The notes beneath the pieces were generated by a model. It saw only the letters and a list, made by a program, of their open reading frames with translations. It was not told the DNA's origin and made no database searches. Made by a program: the position numbers and the translations under genes. DNA of 64,000 nt, taken from the NCBI GenBank assembly GCA_964019335.1, contig OZ025662.1, forward strand, positions 372,001 to 436,000, in the 5' to 3' direction. The DNA is from Diplonema japonicum (Eukaryota; Euglenozoa; Diplonemea; Diplonemida; Diplonemidae). The number at the start of each line of letters is the position of its first letter. Position 1 is the first letter of the stretch. This document shows, piece after piece, positions 46,902-57,069 of this stretch.

Positions 46902-47243
46902 ATGGCCGAAGCCCTTTTCGCGAAGATGTCCGCAGCCCTCGGGACCCCTGCTGGTCAGGCTGCGGCGAAGAAGATCAACGAGGTGATCACGTACGAGTTC
47001 CCCGACACCGGTGTGTCGTACGTGATGGACCTGAAGGCGGGGAAGGCGTACAAGGGGAAGCACGACGACCCCGCGTGCACCTTCAAGATGGACGAGAAGG
47101 TGTTCATTGAGCTTTCGGGGGGCAAGGCGGACCCCATGGGCCTCTTCATGGAGGGGAAGATCGAGCTCGACGGGGACACCGACATCGCCATGAAGATTGG
47201 CAAGGTCCTCAAGACCCTCGAGAAGGAGATCCAGATGGCGTGA
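46902..47243 (+). CDS. SCP2 (sterol carrier protein 2) domain protein, copy 1
   Basis: A 113-aa single-domain protein that matches the SCP2 fold over its whole length: an N-terminal helix with A-A-K-K-I-N, strands containing Y-V-M-D-L-K-A-G-K-A-Y-x-G, D-P-A-C-T-F-K-M-D, the F-x-x-L-x-x-G-K-x-x-P-M-x-x-F-M-x-G-K-I-like block, and the C-terminal helix I-G-K-V-L-K-T-L. SCP2 domains bind lipids and sterols. The C-terminus ends Q-M-A, not an SKL-type PTS1, so peroxisomal import by that route is not indicated. The ATG directly follows an A-rich leader. Almost the same DNA recurs at 56359-56700. Confidence 0.93.
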   Translation: MAEALFAKMSAALGTPAGQAAAKKINEVITYEFPDTGVSYVMDLKAGKAYKGKHDDPACTFKMDEKVFIELSGGKADPMGLFMEGKIELDGDTDIAMKIGKVLKTLEKEIQMA

Positions 47244-47763
47244 GTATAAAACTCAAGAGGGAAAAAAGAAAAAAATGAGGAGGGAAAAAAAAGAGGGATG
47301 AATGTAACTCTCCTGTTCTTCACTGTTTTTCCTCTCTTTTTTTTTTTTTAATAAAACCTTTGATAAATCTTATTTGAAAAAAAAGAAGAAAAAAAAAAGG
47401 AGGCGGGGAAAAAAAAAGGGAACAAATCGTTCCCATTTTAATCCCCCCCCCACCACGTTTTACTGTTTTTTATTTTCTTATTGTCCTTTTTCTCTTTCTC
47501 TTTTTCTTTTTATGCAAAAAAAAAAAAAGAGAAAAAAAACCGAGTGGGTGGACCATGTAGACGAGGAAAAAAAAAAAAAAAAAAAAAAAAAGAAAAAAGA
47601 AAAAAAGGGAAAAGCGATGAAACAATGCCGCGATCTTACGGCATACCACTTCTTTGTTTTCTTCAATTTTTTTTTTTTTTTTTTTTTTTTCATATCAAAA
47701 AAAAAAAAAAAAAACCCACCTCAGAGGGGAGGGGGGGGGGGGGAGGAGAGGGGAGAGGGAAAC
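47244..47763. other. Low-complexity spacer
   Basis: A and T runs, with AATAAA at about 47350 that could serve as polyadenylation signal of SCP2 copy 1. A G-rich block lies just before the next start codon. Confidence 0.6.
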
Positions 47764-49305
47764 ATGGATACCGTACCAGGAGGAGGTCTTTCCAACCATC
47801 TCCTCGAAGGCGGTATGACCACTGAGGACCACCTAGAGACAACCGACGAAGAGGACGGGATGATGGTCTGCGGTATCGGCCACATCTTCGGCTGCCTACC
47901 GTTCACCTTCTGCGACTGCAAAGTCGGCGCAAGCAGCCGACCAAGAGAAGCCATCTTTGCATACGTATGCAGAACTGTCCTGTACATAGGCATAGTACTC
48001 TGCGTCTTAGCAGTCGTACTTTACCACAGTACGACCAACAAGGAAGGTGTTAACAAAACTGATGCTTACGCACCGATTGCAGTGCAGGTACTGCTGATGT
48101 CGTGGCTAACTTTGAATAACATCCTTCTGAACAATCTTCAAAAAGAATGGAAAGATGTAAAGGCAGCAGTGCGGCAAGCTTCCGTCCCCCCAGCGGAAGC
48201 ACCTTTTTTATCCGACGACGACGAGCAATTGGTAGATTTGCAAAGCCATCAGATAATGGACCTTCGCATCCCGCTAAGGCCAGGACCCATCGATCCAACC
48301 ACCGGCCAGCCTTTACAAACAGCGTTAAGCGTGATAGCGAAAATCGCATACAGGGGGTGTCAAACAGCAAAGTATTCCCCATTGTTTAAGGGAATTCCGG
48401 TACTACCGGAATCTGGTAATTATTACAAGTGTTTGGTAGCGGGTTTGGTTCTCTCCGCGTCGCAGGTTGTCATAATTCGGGCTTATTTCGGGCATTCTGA
48501 CTACAGCGAGTACAATAGTTTGTCACTTGCGGTATGGTGGATATCCACTGTTCACTTTTCCCTTGCGTTGTTTCTGTTTTACACATTGCTCACGTTGATC
48601 GTCACGGCATACCGGCAGCAGTATTTGTTAATGAGACGGTTCAGCTGTATGTTGATACAGCAACGCGCTGCTAGGAACAAACTTCCTTATTTTATAATGA
48701 ACACGACGGAGAACATGCAGGCGTGGTACGCCGTCCGGCAGTTTTTGCTTCAGCACATCACGGGGCCGAATGCGTTGGGCGTTGTTCTCGACCCGACATT
48801 CGCACTACTCGGGCTTGGTGTTTTAGGGTCATCCACCGTGCTCATCGTCCGCCAGCTTTTTGAAGGTCTCGAAATCGATCTTTTTTCAGCAGGCTGTTTT
48901 AACATTCTCGGCACGTGTATCGTGTACATGGGCAGTGTCGCTTATTATGGCTTGAAGATACAATCGCATATTTCATCTCATGCTGAAATTTTAGCGCATA
49001 TTCAATGGGAAATTACACGAAAGTGGAATGTTGTGCTTGAAACACTTGAAAACTCCCCGCCAGAGTCGAGGTCGCAGAAAGCGTCGGAGCGTGCGAGAAA
49101 GTTGTGGATTTTGCGGAGGTACACGAATGGTCTGATGGACACCTGTTACAGGGACACACAGCACCCTAAGATTCTTAAAGCGTCGTTTAGCAATATGAGG
49201 TGGTGGATTATTCTGGGGCTTCTCGCGCTTAACACTGTGCTGTTCTTCGCTCTTAGGAAACGCAATGATAACTCTGCTCCTACCGCGGCCGTTTCTGAAC
49301 TTTAA
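47764..49305 (+). CDS. Seven-transmembrane protein of unknown family
   Basis: A 513-aa protein starting at ATG 47764; the frame is open upstream, but only through poly-lysine/phenylalanine artefact sequence. Seven hydrophobic segments: about 64-90, 104-126, 218-243, 252-285, 335-365, 374-396 and 477-498. The N-terminal 60 residues are acidic with a Cys-rich patch (C-G-I-G-H-I-F-G-C and C-D-C). A 90-residue hydrophilic loop separates helices 2 and 3. Helix 4 is long and runs into a basic, aromatic segment (T-A-Y-R-Q-Q-Y-L-L-M-R-R-F). Helix number, long helix 4 and large loop are faintly reminiscent of gustatory-receptor-like proteins of protists and plants, but I see no signature that proves it. 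Function unknown. Confidence 0.72.
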   Translation: MDTVPGGGLSNHLLEGGMTTEDHLETTDEEDGMMVCGIGHIFGCLPFTFCDCKVGASSRPREAIFAYVCRTVLYIGIVLCVLAVVLYHSTTNKEGVNKTDAYAPIAVQVLLMSWLTLNNILLNNLQKEWKDVKAAVRQASVPPAEAPFLSDDDEQLVDLQSHQIMDLRIPLRPGPIDPTTGQPLQTALSVIAKIAYRGCQTAKYSPLFKGIPVLPESGNYYKCLVAGLVLSASQVVIIRAYFGHSDYSEYNSLSLAVWWISTVHFSLALFLFYTLLTLIVTAYRQQYLLMRRFSCMLIQQRAARNKLPYFIMNTTENMQAWYAVRQFLLQHITGPNALGVVLDPTFALLGLGVLGSSTVLIVRQLFEGLEIDLFSAGCFNILGTCIVYMGSVAYYGLKIQSHISSHAEILAHIQWEITRKWNVVLETLENSPPESRSQKASERARKLWILRRYTNGLMDTCYRDTQHPKILKASFSNMRWWIILGLLALNTVLFFALRKRNDNSAPTAAVSEL

Positions 49306-49405
49306 AGAGGGGAGGGGTTTTTTTTTTTTTTTTTAAAAAAGAAAAGTATGGATAAGACAGGCCTGAAGAGGTCAGCACCGTCTCAGGGAGCTTGCATGTT
49401 AATTT

Positions 49406-49441
<36 letters not shown>

Positions 49442-49562
49442 CCGATCTCAACTTTTTTTTTTTCTTATACCAACGTGTCCTTTATGTGTGTTCTATTTTT
49501 TTTTTTTTTTTATATTTCTTTCCCCTCCCTGCTACTTCGTTCCTTTTTTTTTTTTTTTTTTT

Positions 49563-50187
49563 TACACCGGGGGAGTTTTCTACATCAACCCCAGGGGGTG
49601 GCACACGGACGCCAAGAAGAACATCGAACCGCCGAAGGAGGGAGAGGACACCACCTCAGGAGAGGAAGAGGAAGAAGAAGAGGAAATGACGCGACCCACG
49701 AGGCGGGGGGCTCATGAAACAGTACGGACAGGAGATCGTCAAATGGCTAGGGCAGCTCAAGTGGTACCGGGGCCCGAGGAGAACAACGGTCACGACAATA
49801 GAGCTTGCGCTGGACTTCGAGAACAGCACAATGAAGTCGCTGGTGGGTGAACGTGGAGACCTGACACTAATAGGTAAAAAGGCGAGACGGCTACATGGCC
49901 TGCTGGTGAGGCTGCAGGAAGGCTGGCAGGACGCGCGGATAAGGAGGAAGGTCAGGGGACACAGAGCCATACCGGCGGAGCAACGGCGGAACCACGGCCT
50001 GAGGACCATAGGGGGGAGAAAGGTCTTGGGCTGGGACAGAAGACCGCTGCACGTCTCGGAACAGACGAAGAAGGACCTCCAGAAACTGAGACAGCAGTGG
50101 CAGAAGGAGCGGGTGAGCGCCATGAGGGAGCGGGCTCAGCCCAAAAAGGAAAGACCGAAGCCGCTGAAGGGAGATAGGGGCAGGTAG
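49563..50187 (+). mobile_element. Probable retroelement coding fragment
   Basis: A 625-bp GC-rich island between T-rich tracts. The frame from 49714 to a stop at 50185-50187 gives 157 aa, beginning with W-L-G-Q-L-K-W and T-T-V-T-T-I-E-L-A-L-D-F-E, then very basic sequence. The preceding 150 bp are open in another frame (acidic, with a Glu run), so a frameshift is likely. The I-E-L-A-L-D-F-E type segment reminds me of the C-terminal part of some retroelement polyproteins. There are no terminal repeats or host-like introns. It could instead be a stand-alone basic protein of 157 aa starting at ATG 49714. Confidence 0.35.
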
Positions 50188-50956
50188 AAGAACAAGACAG
50201 GACGTCCCAGATCAGGGATTTCCTTTTACCTCTTTAATTTTTTTTTTTTTTTTTTCCCCTTTTCTCGTGATACCAAACGTGGTTTTGATTTTGTTCGTGT
50301 TTAGAGACCCATTCCCCTTCCAGCTTAGGACGTGCTGTTGCTCTTTATTTTTATTAGAATCATTTGTGCCCCTTTTTTTTTCCTAAAGGTCTTTCCTTGG
50401 GAAAAGGTAGGGAGAGACCGGGCAAGAGAATAATATGGTTTCCTTTCCTTACCCGGCACAAAGAAGACACGTTCACTATCAATTTTTTTTTTTTTTACCC
50501 GTACAGCATCTGAATATAAAAAGAAAGGAGGGTGTTTCACTTAGTGCCCCCCCCCCAAAAAAAATCGAAAATTTACTTATTACTTTGGTTCTAGAAACTG
50601 AGAAAGTGCATTTCTGCCGTTCGGTGTGCACCGCTGGCTTGCATTCTGCCCAGGTGGGTGTTTGCTCTTTATTTGAGAGGGGGGGAATAAAAAGCTCAAA
50701 GGAAAGACAATCCCAGTTGAGGGGGGGCCTTCAAAGATTTTTCAGTGATGTTTGGTAAGTTTCGGTGCTTTTTCTTAGGCATTATTAAGTGAATTACCCC
50801 GCCCGAAAAAAAGAAAAAGAAAAAAAAAAAAAGCTTGTTCTGGAAAAAAAAAATTTTTTTTTTCCCCTTCAGACGTCACTTTTTTGGTTTTTTTCTTCTT
50901 TTTTTTCTGGCCTGGGAAAAAAAAAAAAAAGAAATGTGCTAGTGCGCACACAATAA

Positions 50957-50988
<32 letters not shown>

Positions 50989-51208
50989 ACCAGAGGAATA
51001 AAATATTCCCCCCCGCTTATCCCCCCCTTCTTCTTTCGTTAGTCAGTTCTTTATTTTTTAAAAAAAAAAGAATCCGGTTTTTACTGTTGCTTTTTTTTTT
51101 TTTTTTTTTTTCTTTCTTTCTTCTACTTTTTTTTTTCCCCCTTTTCAATTTCTCTTCATCCTCCACCCCCACACTCAAAGGGAGGAGGGAAAAAAAAAAA
51201 AAAAAAAA
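50188..51208. other. Low-complexity spacer
   Basis: Homopolymer tracts (A run about 50958-50987, T run about 51090-51111), with a less repetitive stretch at 50580-50800 in which I find no convincing ORF or RNA. An 18-base A run immediately precedes the next start codon. Confidence 0.6.
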
Positions 51209-52208
51209 ATGTTGGTCGCAATAAAACTAGAATTTCAAGGCGCGGCAGCATGCCAAAGAAGACAGTGCGCCTCCTGGATAACGAAGAGAAAAAACGAAAG
51301 GTTCACTAAGCTCGCGAGGGAAGAAGGCTACCGCGCGAGGTCGGCGTACAAACTACTCCAGCTGGACCAGCAGTTCAAACTTTTTGGACAGAAAACAAAA
51401 TGCGTAGTAGACCTGGGGTGTGCACCAGGAAGCTGGCTCCAAGCTGCTTCCGAACGAATGCAAATGACAGAAACAAACAACAAGCACCTCATAGGCATTG
51501 ATCTACAACCTGTGATCCCAGTCCCCGGTGCAATTCTACTACAAGGCGACTTCGCAAGCACTGCGATCCAAAAGCAATTGTACCACACTGTGGGTGGGGT
51601 TGCAGAGGCGATGGATGTACCTAAAATGTCGCGATCCGATTCTTCACGGCTTAGAATGAGGATATGGGAAAGCGAGAACACCCCCATTCGAACAGGGGAC
51701 CTCAGCATGTACCTCCGAGGCAGCAAGTCAGAACTGGTACAGAATCACGTTGAGGAAAGACGAAAGATAGAAGCATTAGAGCCTCTTTCCCTCCCTTGCG
51801 TCGATGGGGTTATGTCAGATATGGCAGCGCACGACTCTAGTATTCCATTCAGCGATGGTTCGGAGCGAGAGGCGCAGGTCCGTCTTGCCGAAAAAGCAAA
51901 GCTGTTCTCGCTTAACGTGCTTCGGAACGATGGGTGGTTCCTCGCCAAGGTGTACACTTGCGAGGCGGCAAACAAGTTGTATCAATCCCTGTCTCTATAC
52001 TTCTCTAAAATTCACATGCTCCGTCCTGAAGCGGTCCAGCAAGACTCCCGTGAAGCCTTCATCCTCGGGCTTGGTTTTATTGGAAGGGAACGGCTTCTCA
52101 CTCACGGTTTCAACGGTCTCGACCGTGACAGCATCTACGCCCTTGGCCCTGGGAGACAGCGTCAAGAGTTTTCAAAAATTCTTGGAATTCGGTACTGTTA
52201 TGGGAATC

Positions 52209-52244
<36 letters not shown>

Positions 52245-52426
52245 GGGATCAAAAAGATACTCAAATCGGGGTTCCCTCGCGGCTTATGAGCCCGAGGCCT
52301 CGCAGGCAGCACTTGTCGCCCGGCAAGGTGCTTCGGAAGCACATCGGGGTTGGGAGGAAGGTAGCCGTCGACCCCAATGTGCACGCACAGTTGATGTTAG
52401 ATGGAAAGGTGCCCAGGACAAGGTGA
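51209..52426 (+). CDS. FtsJ/RrmJ-type ribosomal RNA 2'-O-methyltransferase
   Basis: Start ATG 51209 directly after an A run. SAM-dependent FtsJ fold: R-S-A-Y-K-L-L-Q-L-D (about 46-55, catalytic K), SAM-binding motif V-V-D-L-G-C-A-P-G-S-W, acidic motif I-G-I-D-L-Q-P, Q-G-D-F, the catalytic D in M-S-D-M-A, K in F-L-A-K-V, and E in S-R-E-A-F-I-L-G-L-G-F, completing the K-D-K-E tetrad. An insert of about 75 residues follows Q-G-D-F. Size and single-domain form fit the RrmJ/MRM2 branch, which methylates large-subunit (often mitochondrial) rRNA, rather than SPB1. A GT-AG intron of 54 nt, mostly poly(A), fits at 52192-52245 (phase 2); spliced product 387 aa. Because it is a multiple of three without stops, retention would add a lysine run. 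Confidence 0.85.
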
Positions 52427-52576
52427 TGAGGGAAAATAAAAAAATTTAAAAAAAAAAAAAAAAAAAAGGCAGAAGGAAATTGTCATCACCCCCTCCTTTT
52501 TTTTTTTTAAATATACACATAGCCCCCGCTCTAAACACCAACAACAAAAAGAAAAAAAGAGGGGAAAGAAGAAAAG

Positions 52577-52609
<33 letters not shown>

Positions 52610-52614
52610 CCAAG

Positions 52615-54542
52615 ATGATGCAGGATCTGGACCTGGGGGAGGTGGAGGAGAAGGATTGGAAGTGCGCAACCTTCAAGCAGATGGTCGATCTAACTGAGAA
52701 AACGGACGAGGTGATCAAGGCATGGGGTGAGGGCAACGCCGCCAGCTTCAAGGGCAATGCGGCGAAGATCGACGAGGCGGTGACGAACCTCTTGGACCTG
52801 GAGAAGAAGGCGCGACTTGGAGGCGACATGAAGAACACCATGCGTCTGGCGCTTGAGATTCTGAAGCTTCTAGCCACAGTTGAACAGTACAGCAAAGTAG
52901 TGGACTGTGTGGAGTTATTGATGAAGCGTCGTGCGCAAGCAAAGAGCGTGCAAGTAGCGCTGATCAAAACCGCAAAGCACAGCATCGACAGTGCTCCTAA
53001 AGACCAAAGCGTGTCCCTCATCAAGAGGCTCAGAGACATTTGCCAAGGCAAGCTCCACGTGGAACTCGAATTCGCCCAGCTCTCCGTCGAGCTCTCTGTA
53101 TGAAAAAAAGAAGGGGGGAAAAAAAAAGAATTAACCCATAAAGGACCGGAGCTGAATATTCAGCTAAAATTTTTTTTTTAAATTCTGCTAAGGCATTTTT
53201 AGTGCTCTGCATGCCCACTCTTTAAAGAGGGGCCTTATTGCGCGACTTTTTTTATACTGAACGCTATATCGCCTGTAAGTTTTTGCATCCAAACTGCAAG
53301 GAGGGAAAAAAAATAGTGGCACAGACATTGTTTTTTTACACCCCATAAGGAGTAGTGCCGAAAGCACTTCTGAAGAAGGGCCAGTGTCACCGGATGATGG
53401 GGATATCCCGGATATGGAATAGGATGACAAAATCGAGAAGGTGGGGAGGATAGGGCGGCCCTCCAGCAAGGGGCTTGTCCTGTACTTTGAGTTTGTTTTT
53501 CACTCCTGCGGCTCTAAAAGGCTATCGTGGGGTGGGCAGCAAGCCATTCGAGTGGTATAGAGGCTTTTAGATACTTACAGGCTCATAATCAAGACAGATA
53601 TCAAGGTCTACTGGGCACTATGATTGTTTGTACCGGTGCGGGCACCCGGGGGAAAGAGGCAGAGCTGCTCACCGAATATCAGCACCAGAATTACTGGATT
53701 GTCTTTGACAACTGCTTTCGCTTGTCCCATTGTTGATACGGATTTACAATGCGGATTTCCACTGCATGGGGACCATCAGGAAAACCCGGAAATTGCTCCC
53801 AGAATACCCATTCAGCGTCAGCAAGTGGCAAAAAAATCTTGTCGAACAATATTAACGCAAAAGGTGGCACCCACATCAAGTGTTCCCCGCCGGAGCCAAA
53901 GATACCTAACCCTCAGGGTGCACCTTCACGTACCAAGGGTGCACCTTCAATGTGTCCTGAAAAGATGCAAAAGGCATGGAATTGCACTGTGTGCAACAAA
54001 TTAGAGAAAAAAACGCACCCAGACCATGTTCTCGTGCAGAGATTGCAACGTAGCAATGTGCCCTGTGCCCTGTGCCCTGTGCCCTGTGCCCTGTTTCGAA
54101 TTTTTTCACACTAACGACACCTTAAAAAACCACCTGAAAACCTCTTGAAAACCACTTGAAAATAAAAATACGTTTAAATTGGACAAGTCGCATATCTGCG
54201 GCACCTTGTGTTCAAAGAACGGCCATAAGTGGTGAAAAAAAAATAACCAGCCCACCCTGCACGCTGAATAAGCGCTGCTTGCCGAAACCATGGAACCTCC
54301 GGATAGCATGTGCCCTTTGCAAGAGTTGTTTCTCTCAAATGCTGCTCTACCACCAAAATTTGGGTGCGTCTGGGGCTGAAATGCAGGCCGCTTCGCGCTC
54401 CAGAAATGGGGTAGTGAAAATAATATAGGTACACACCCTCTAACTCCACCCTCGCCATTTTATTTTAGTATTTGAACGAAAAGTTCAAAATCGACTTTTT
54501 AGACGAAAAATAGCGGTCCTTTATGGGTTAAAAATCAGAGTG

Positions 54543-54585
<43 letters not shown>

Positions 54586-55709
54586 AGACAATATGGGAAA
54601 ACGAGGGGAAAATAAAAGACTGTGCCGACATCATGCTTGATGTGCAGGTGGAGACAATTGGGAACATGGAGCGAGTAGAGAAGCTGAAAATTCTTCTTCT
54701 TCAGGTTTCTTTTTTTTTTTTTCTCTTTTTGTAGGGGGAAAAAAAAAAATAGATCCGTCTGAACCTCGATGTTAAAGACTATGTGCGCGCGGCCATCATG
54801 GCGAGAAAGACGACTAGCAGGGCTTTGTCAAAGCCAAACAGCCGCCTTATCAAAATAAAGTATTTTAAAACAAAAGAAAAAATAAAAATAAACACCCACT
54901 TAGATATTACGAGCTGATGATTCGGTACTACAAGCACTTTGACAACTACTGGTACCTGGCAAAGTGCTGGATGGAGATCTACCAATCGGTGACGGACGAG
55001 GTGTGTTTTAATTTTTCCAAAAAAAAAAAAAAAAAAAAAAAAAAATCAGGAAACGAAGAAGGACCTCCCCGACCACCCACTGGTGCTGAACCCCGGTAAG
55101 GCGCTCTCCAGCGTTCTGGTGTATTTGATGATGTCGCCTAGCAAGGTTACACGTGATAGGGAGCAAACAGACTGTGCGGCATTCTCGTTGTGGAACAAGG
55201 AAACCGACAGGCTGGCGTTGTTGAAAAAATACGGCGAGGAAAAGCTGGCGGAGCAGATTGCCCTGTACACAGAGGGGTCGGGGAGCTTTTTGCAAAAGGA
55301 GTTGATCAGATGGCCTGAGTTCGTGTCCGTGTACGGAGAGATGCAAAAGACACATGAAATTTTCGCCGAAAAAGAAACTTGCTGGCAAGACCTTCGACAG
55401 CGTGTCACCGAGCACAATGTGCGCGTTATTGAGAGCCATTACAACAGGATTTCCATTGCCCGCCTTGCAGCTCTTATTGACCTCACCCCCTCTGAAACAG
55501 AAGATGCGGTTTGCAAAATGGTCACCGACGGGGACGTGTGGGCACGTTGCGATCGAATTGACGGGATTGTCACATTCAAGAAAAACAAAAGTTCAACTGA
55601 AGTCATGCACGACATGAAGGTTGGTGTGGACCACATTCTGTCCCAGGTCACGTCGGCCTGCCATCTCATCCAAAAGGAGTACATGATGCACGGCATCAAG
55701 ATGCGTTAG
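52615..55709 (+). CDS. RPN5: 26S proteasome lid subunit RPN5 (PSMD12)
   Basis: Exons 52615-53097, 54588-54704, 54753-54859, 54904-55000 and 55050-55709; product 487 aa. Introns are 1,490, 48, 44 and 49 nt; the junction at 54860-54903 is phase 2, the others phase 0. RPN5 marks: L-L-x-L-E-K-K-A-R and L-L-M-K-R-R-A-Q in exon 1; V-Q-V-E-T-I-G-N-M-E in exon 2; L-D-V-K-D-Y-V-R in exon 3; the C-terminal PCI domain (winged helix) with V-T-E-H-N-V-R-V-I, Y-N-R-I-S-I-A-R-L-A and I-D-G-I-V-T-F, then a helical tail. The protein is part of the regulatory-particle lid that supports Rpn11 deubiquitination. The first exon would end in a premature stop if unspliced, and the human-like order of motifs across all exons confirms the gene. 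The first intron contains piggyBac copy B. The start follows a 32-base A run. Confidence 0.95.
53098..54587 (+). other. RPN5 intron 1, enlarged by a transposon
   Basis: Donor GTATGA at 53098, acceptor aacag at 54583-54587 behind an A run of about 40. If the 1,393-bp element plus one TTAA is removed, about 93 nt remain, close to the size of the other introns in this window. Confidence 0.9.
53135..54527 (+). mobile_element. Degenerate piggyBac-family DNA transposon, copy B
   Basis: 1,393 bp with TIRs CCCATAAAGGACCG at both ends and TTAA duplications at 53131-53134 and 54528-54531. Transposase remnants on the + strand include a stretch similar to the catalytic core around a Y-W-I-V-F-D-N-C-F motif (the piggyBac V-D-N-F-F-T site, about 53685-53720), then G-T-I-R-K-T-R-K near 53772-53796, and the C-terminal cysteine motif (about 53950-54110). 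Frames shift several times and stops interrupt it, so no transposase can be made. The 5' end shows the palindrome GCTGAATATTCAGC. It shares the ends with copy A but in the opposite genomic orientation. Confidence 0.92.
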
Positions 55710-55755
55710 AGGAAGAAGAGAAAAAAAAGGGGGGGGGGTTAAGAGGTTATTCAGT

Positions 55756-55796
<41 letters not shown>

Positions 55797-56358
55797 GCAA
55801 CATTTTTTTTTATATTAGATTTTTTTTAAGTACTTTTTCTTCTTCCCTTTCCCCCCACTGAGATTTCTTTTTAGAGGGAAAAAAAAATTTAAATGAAAAA
55901 AAGAAAAGTGTTGTTTTTTTAAAGTTATAACCTATGGGTGGTGGTGTAATTTTGTTGGAAGGAAAAAAAAGAGGGGGGTTTGGGGGGGGGAAGAAATATT
56001 TAAAATAAGGTAAGGGATGGAGTGGGGAGGGGGGTTTTTTTTTCTTTTAATGTTTTTCCACCCCCCCCCACCCCTTACCCCACGCCCCCTAACACCTTTA
56101 AGATTTTTTCACCCTCCCCCCAGAGGGTTCTAAAAAAGAGAAAATAAAAGGAAGAAGAAAAAATAGAAGAAGGAAAAAAGAGTTTTTAATTTTACCCCCT
56201 CTTTTTCTTCTCTCTCCTTATTAAAAAGAATAAATATAAAACTTCTTTTTCTTTCTTTTTTATTTTCCCGCTTTTGTTATTATTTTTTTGCGTTGTCAAA
56301 TCCCATTTTACTATCTTTCGATCACAGTTTAAAAAAAAAAAAAACAAAAAAAAAAAAA
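55710..56358. other. Low-complexity spacer/leader of SCP2 gene 2
   Basis: T run at about 55757-55792, G/T-rich and C-rich tracts. The last 27 bases before the SCP2 start codon are A with one C. No gene seen. Confidence 0.65.
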
Positions 56359-56700
56359 ATGGCCGACGCCCTTTTCGCGAAGATGTCCGCAGCCCTCGGG
56401 ACCCCTGCTGGTCAGGCTGCGGCGAAGAAGATCAACGAGGTGATCACGTACGAGTTCCCCGACACCGGTGTGTCGTACGTGATGGACCTGAAGGCGGGGA
56501 AGGCGTACAAGGGGAAGCACGACGACCCCGCGTGCACCTTCAAGATGGACGAGAAGGTGTTCATTGAGCTTTCGGGGGGCAAGGCGGACCCCATGGGCCT
56601 CTTCATGGAGGGGAAGATCGAGCTCGACGGGGACACCGACATCGCCATGAAGATCGGCAAGGTCCTCAAGACCCTCGAGAAGGAGATCGCCTCTGCATAG
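56359..56700 (+). CDS. SCP2 (sterol carrier protein 2) domain protein, copy 2
   Basis: 113 aa, identical to copy 1 except for residue 3 (D instead of E) and the last residues (A-S-A instead of Q-M-A). In DNA I count only two substitutions outside the last four codons, one of them silent. The flanks are unrelated except for the A-rich leader. As in copy 1, there is no PTS1. Two explanations fit: recent duplication (perhaps by insertion of a copied segment) or continuing gene conversion. Function: lipid or sterol binding, by family. Confidence 0.93.
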   Translation: MADALFAKMSAALGTPAGQAAAKKINEVITYEFPDTGVSYVMDLKAGKAYKGKHDDPACTFKMDEKVFIELSGGKADPMGLFMEGKIELDGDTDIAMKIGKVLKTLEKEIASA

Positions 56701-57069
56701 GCTTCGCGAAGAAGGGGAGGGAGAGAAAGAAAGAAAAAGAGAAAAAAAAAAAAAAAAAAAAACTAATTGAAGAGAGTATCACAACCCGCATTAATTTTTT
56801 TTTTTATGTGGAAATATTTTCATTGTTTCGTTGTGAATAAAATAGTCTTTTTTTTTTTTTTTTTTTTGTTGCACCACAACAAAAAAGAAAAAAAGGGGGA
56901 GAGAAAAAAAAAAAAAGAGTTGAGGAGGAAGTTTTGAAAGTTTTCCGACGCCGCGACTTGCGGCTCATAATGGAGAGTACTTTTTTTATTTTATTTTTAA
57001 AAATCCTTGAAATAACCATCTCGTTAAGAAAAAAGCTGGGGGGGGGGGGGGGGGGAGGGGGAGGGGGGG
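56701..57069. other. Low-complexity spacer
   Basis: A and T runs, AATAAA at about 56836, and a G run of about 16 (57038-57054) followed by G/A-rich sequence immediately before the next ATG. No gene seen. Confidence 0.6.

Noticed and set aside
50435-50758. 107-aa ORF between the retroelement fragment and the methyltransferase
   Set aside because: Half of it is homopolymer-derived; the remainder shows no domain or conserved pattern.
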